15,907 nucleotides of DNA from assembly GCA_021808665.1 (NCBI GenBank), contig JAKBBA010000076.1:1-15907 (forward strand), in the 5' to 3' direction. Both the position numbers and the translations under genes were made by a program. The notes under the pieces were generated by a model that was given only the letters and a program-made list of their open reading frames with translations, had not been told where the DNA came from and did no database searches. Origin of the DNA: Actinomycetes bacterium. Its GTDB lineage: Bacteria; Actinomycetota; Acidimicrobiia; Acidimicrobiales; Palsa-688. Of the stretch, positions 14,288-15,907 are shown piece after piece. Numbering within the stretch: position 1 is the first letter of the stretch; the number at the start of each line of letters is the position of its first letter.

Positions 14288-14429
14288 TCAGCCCGGGGTC
14301 GAGTCGTCTGCGATGTCGAGGTCGTCGAGCAGGGTCGCATGCGAGTAGTGGCGGAGGGTGGTGGAGACGTCGCGGTGGCCGAGGCGGCCCTGGGCTTTCA
14401 GCAGCTTGCCGTTGTCGAAACTGGTACGC
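14288..14429 (-). pseudogene. C-terminal remnant of a tyrosine recombinase (phage-type integrase)
   Basis: After a TAG the minus-strand frame reads TSFDNGKLLKAQGRLGHRDV, STTLRHYSHATLLDDL and DIADDSTPG, then TGA at 14288. LGHRDVSTTLRHYSHA is the catalytic tail of tyrosine integrases: His of the LGH motif and the nucleophile Tyr. Only about 45 residues remain; the arginine boxes and DNA-binding core are gone. It lies between the two-gene module and the large recombinase-like gene and marks a former integrase. The flanking 14430-14566 has no coding signal I recognise. Confidence 0.75.
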
Positions 14430-14566
14430 GGCTAGAGGTACAAACTCTGCCGGCAGCCCGTCTAGGCGCTGGACAGACAAAGCTAGAGGAGGGTCCGATG
14501 TTCGAAGTATGTCGAATGCCTCTATGGGAACGTTATTGGGGTGGGGTGATTCGGCGTGGTTCGCGA

Positions 14567-15874
14567 TCATCGGGTTCGGGCGATCTGGGCGGCGTAGGTG
14601 TTCCAGTCACCTCCGGCGGCGGCGACCCAGTGGACGGCGGTGGTGGGGTGCAGGTTGAGTAGTTCGGCAAGCACTGCGGCGGGGAGTCGTCCGGCGAGGT
14701 GCATGAGCGCTGATCGGCGGGCGGGCATGGTGGAGACCCCGAGTTTCCGTAGGCGCGCACCGAGGTGGCTGGGGTTGAGGGGGCGGCCGGGGTGAAGACC
14801 GGCGAATAGCCAGGGACTGCAGTGTGGGGATCCAACGCCGGTGTATCGACGACCTTTGGTGGATAACTCGACGAGCAGAGCGCCGAGCGGTTCGGGAATG
14901 ATGACCGGGGACTGGCCGAGGTTGAGGTGCACGTCGCGGCCGCTGGTGGTGATGTTCTCCACTTGTAGGGCCACGACCCGGGTGAGTTGTTGACCGTAGA
15001 GCAGGACCAAACAGCCGGCGACGAGGTCGGTGAGTTCGATGGTGTCGTCGTGTAGAAGGCGTTCGACGATGGCCCAGCGGGTCTGTTGGTCAAGGCTGGT
15101 CCCCTGGCGGGAGGGCCGGTTTGGTATCTCAAGATGTCGGGTGAGTTGACGGCTGGCGGTCCAGTCCAAGAAGTCCCGGACGTCGCTGGCGGAAGGACCG
15201 CCTTGTTCGATCCAGGCGTCGATCTCGCTTTGGTCGGCGACGTCGAATGTCAGGTCGTGATGGTCGAGCCAGTCACAAAAGGCGATGGAGGCGAGCAGAT
15301 GGTTTTTTGCGTGCCGGGTGGCGGTGCGGGGCCGCTCGGCGCGGGCGGCGCGCTGGCGAGCTCGGCGCAGCACCCGCCAGGTGGCATAAGAGCGAATCAG
15401 CCGGGCCCGGCCCGGGTCGGGGATTTGGGAAACGCGTCGGGCCACCCAGGCTTCAAGGCGGACCAGCGCTTCGTCGCGGGCTGGCAGCGCCCCGGCTGCA
15501 ACCAGTGTTTGGCGCAGGAACTCGGCGGCCGGGCCCCGCTGGGCGTCGAGAGCGTCATGGCTGAGGGCTAGCTCGCCAGCGGCGATCCGGGCGAGCAGCG
15601 GGGCGCTGTCGGAGCGTTCCACCCAGTTCAAGGCGCTGTATGGCTGGGGGTGGGAGGCGATGGCGTCGCGGACCGGAACCAGCTCGGCGGGGATCTGTCC
15701 GGAGGGGTCAGAGCACAGGTGGCGGGCCCGCTCGACGAGCGCGCAGCGGGCGCAGCTGCCCTCGGCGTAGGTGAGGTCCTCGATCCCGCGGGCGTGTAGG
15801 GATGTCTGTGTAAGAGGGTCCACCACTTGGTCCGGGGGATCTAGGAGTATTTCCCGGGATGAAAGGAGATCCAT
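14567..15874 (-). CDS. Divergent tyrosine-recombinase (XerD-like) fold protein, 435 aa
   Basis: The start is ATG at 15874, with only a weak upstream AAAGACA. The N-terminal region has a possible zinc site, CARC (41-44) plus Cys54, then a long Arg/Ala-rich helical region (to about 210) and a SAM-like core-binding segment (AIAFCDWLDHHDLTFD...IDAWIEQG). The C-terminal half follows the tyrosine-recombinase catalytic layout: GQQLTRVVALQ (box I Arg299), GLHPGRPLNPSHLGARL, MPARRSALMHLAG (box II Arg386/387, but Met where HxxR expects His), LLNLHPTTAVHW (His409) and DWNTY (Tyr427). The fold is clear but the active site is imperfect, so it may be an accessory or inactive recombinase. Such proteins often occur with two other recombinases in a trio; any partners would lie right of the window. 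Confidence 0.7.
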   Translation of the reverse strand: MDLLSSREILLDPPDQVVDPLTQTSLHARGIEDLTYAEGSCARCALVERARHLCSDPSGQIPAELVPVRDAIASHPQPYSALNWVERSDSAPLLARIAAGELALSHDALDAQRGPAAEFLRQTLVAAGALPARDEALVRLEAWVARRVSQIPDPGRARLIRSYATWRVLRRARQRAARAERPRTATRHAKNHLLASIAFCDWLDHHDLTFDVADQSEIDAWIEQGGPSASDVRDFLDWTASRQLTRHLEIPNRPSRQGTSLDQQTRWAIVERLLHDDTIELTDLVAGCLVLLYGQQLTRVVALQVENITTSGRDVHLNLGQSPVIIPEPLGALLVELSTKGRRYTGVGSPHCSPWLFAGLHPGRPLNPSHLGARLRKLGVSTMPARRSALMHLAGRLPAAVLAELLNLHPTTAVHWVAAAGGDWNTYAAQIARTR

Positions 15875-15907
15875 TGTCTTTAATTACTTGCCCCTGAAAA
15901 AGCCTGT

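Noticed and set aside
14184..14570. 128-aa minus-strand frame rich in Pro and Arg
   Set aside because: It is the out-of-frame shadow of the integrase tail, which reads correctly in another frame.
1..15907. CRISPR array, rRNA, replication origin or complete IS element
   Set aside because: No regularly spaced repeats, rRNA-like sequence, DnaA-box cluster or transposase with terminal inverted repeats was seen.

Overview
The window looks like accessory DNA from a high-GC Gram-positive (actinobacterial) chromosome. Coding regions are GC-rich with frequent GTG and TTG starts, and genes are packed with 4-8 nt start/stop overlaps. The tyrosine-recombinase-like and helicase fragments also resemble actinobacterial proteins. 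Nearly every gene after position 1214 lies on the minus strand. No organism can be named from the sequence alone.

Left end (1-1080, + strand): an ASCH-domain protein and a VOC/glyoxalase-fold protein. Next, on the minus strand (1214-5264), comes a tight transport operon, transcribed right to left: a lipoprotein substrate-binding protein, an ATPase and a permease of the nitrate/sulfonate/taurine ABC type, then a PepE-type serine peptidase. After it come a small ORF and the tail of a probable secreted protein broken by an in-frame TGA. Upstream of the transporter (5423-7517) is a GntR/FadR regulator coupled by an ATGA overlap to a threonine-synthase-like PLP enzyme. The regulator has a strong promoter (TTGACA-17-TATCAT) with a perfect 13-bp palindrome over the -35 box. 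The PLP gene carries a 1-nt frameshift inside its N-terminal zinc ribbon. Together these look like a regulated uptake-and-processing cassette for an amino-acid-like or sulfonate-like compound; the substrate cannot be read from the sequence.

Middle (7930-12350): a decayed plus-strand gene, then an SDR dehydrogenase and an aldehyde dehydrogenase (GTGA overlap). Upstream of these is a wrecked enolase-superfamily (sugar-acid dehydratase-like) gene. The three are consistent with a former oxidative sugar-acid pathway. The enolase remnant is fused in frame to the N-terminal third of an SNF2-family helicase, giving a 618-codon chimeric ORF.

Right end (12823-15907): a 3' fragment of tRNA-Arg(ACG) that looks like an attachment-site repeat, a 58-aa ORF with a strong RBS, a two-gene module (DUF6516/TumE-like gene plus a broken upstream partner), the C-terminal tail of a tyrosine integrase, and a 435-aa divergent tyrosine-recombinase-fold protein. 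This is probably the distal end of an integrated element whose intact tRNA lies beyond the right edge.

A recurring theme is single-base frame changes in otherwise well-conserved coding sequence (about 5370-14050), together with nonsense codons. This is either genuine decay of an island or, in part, indel error in the assembly.
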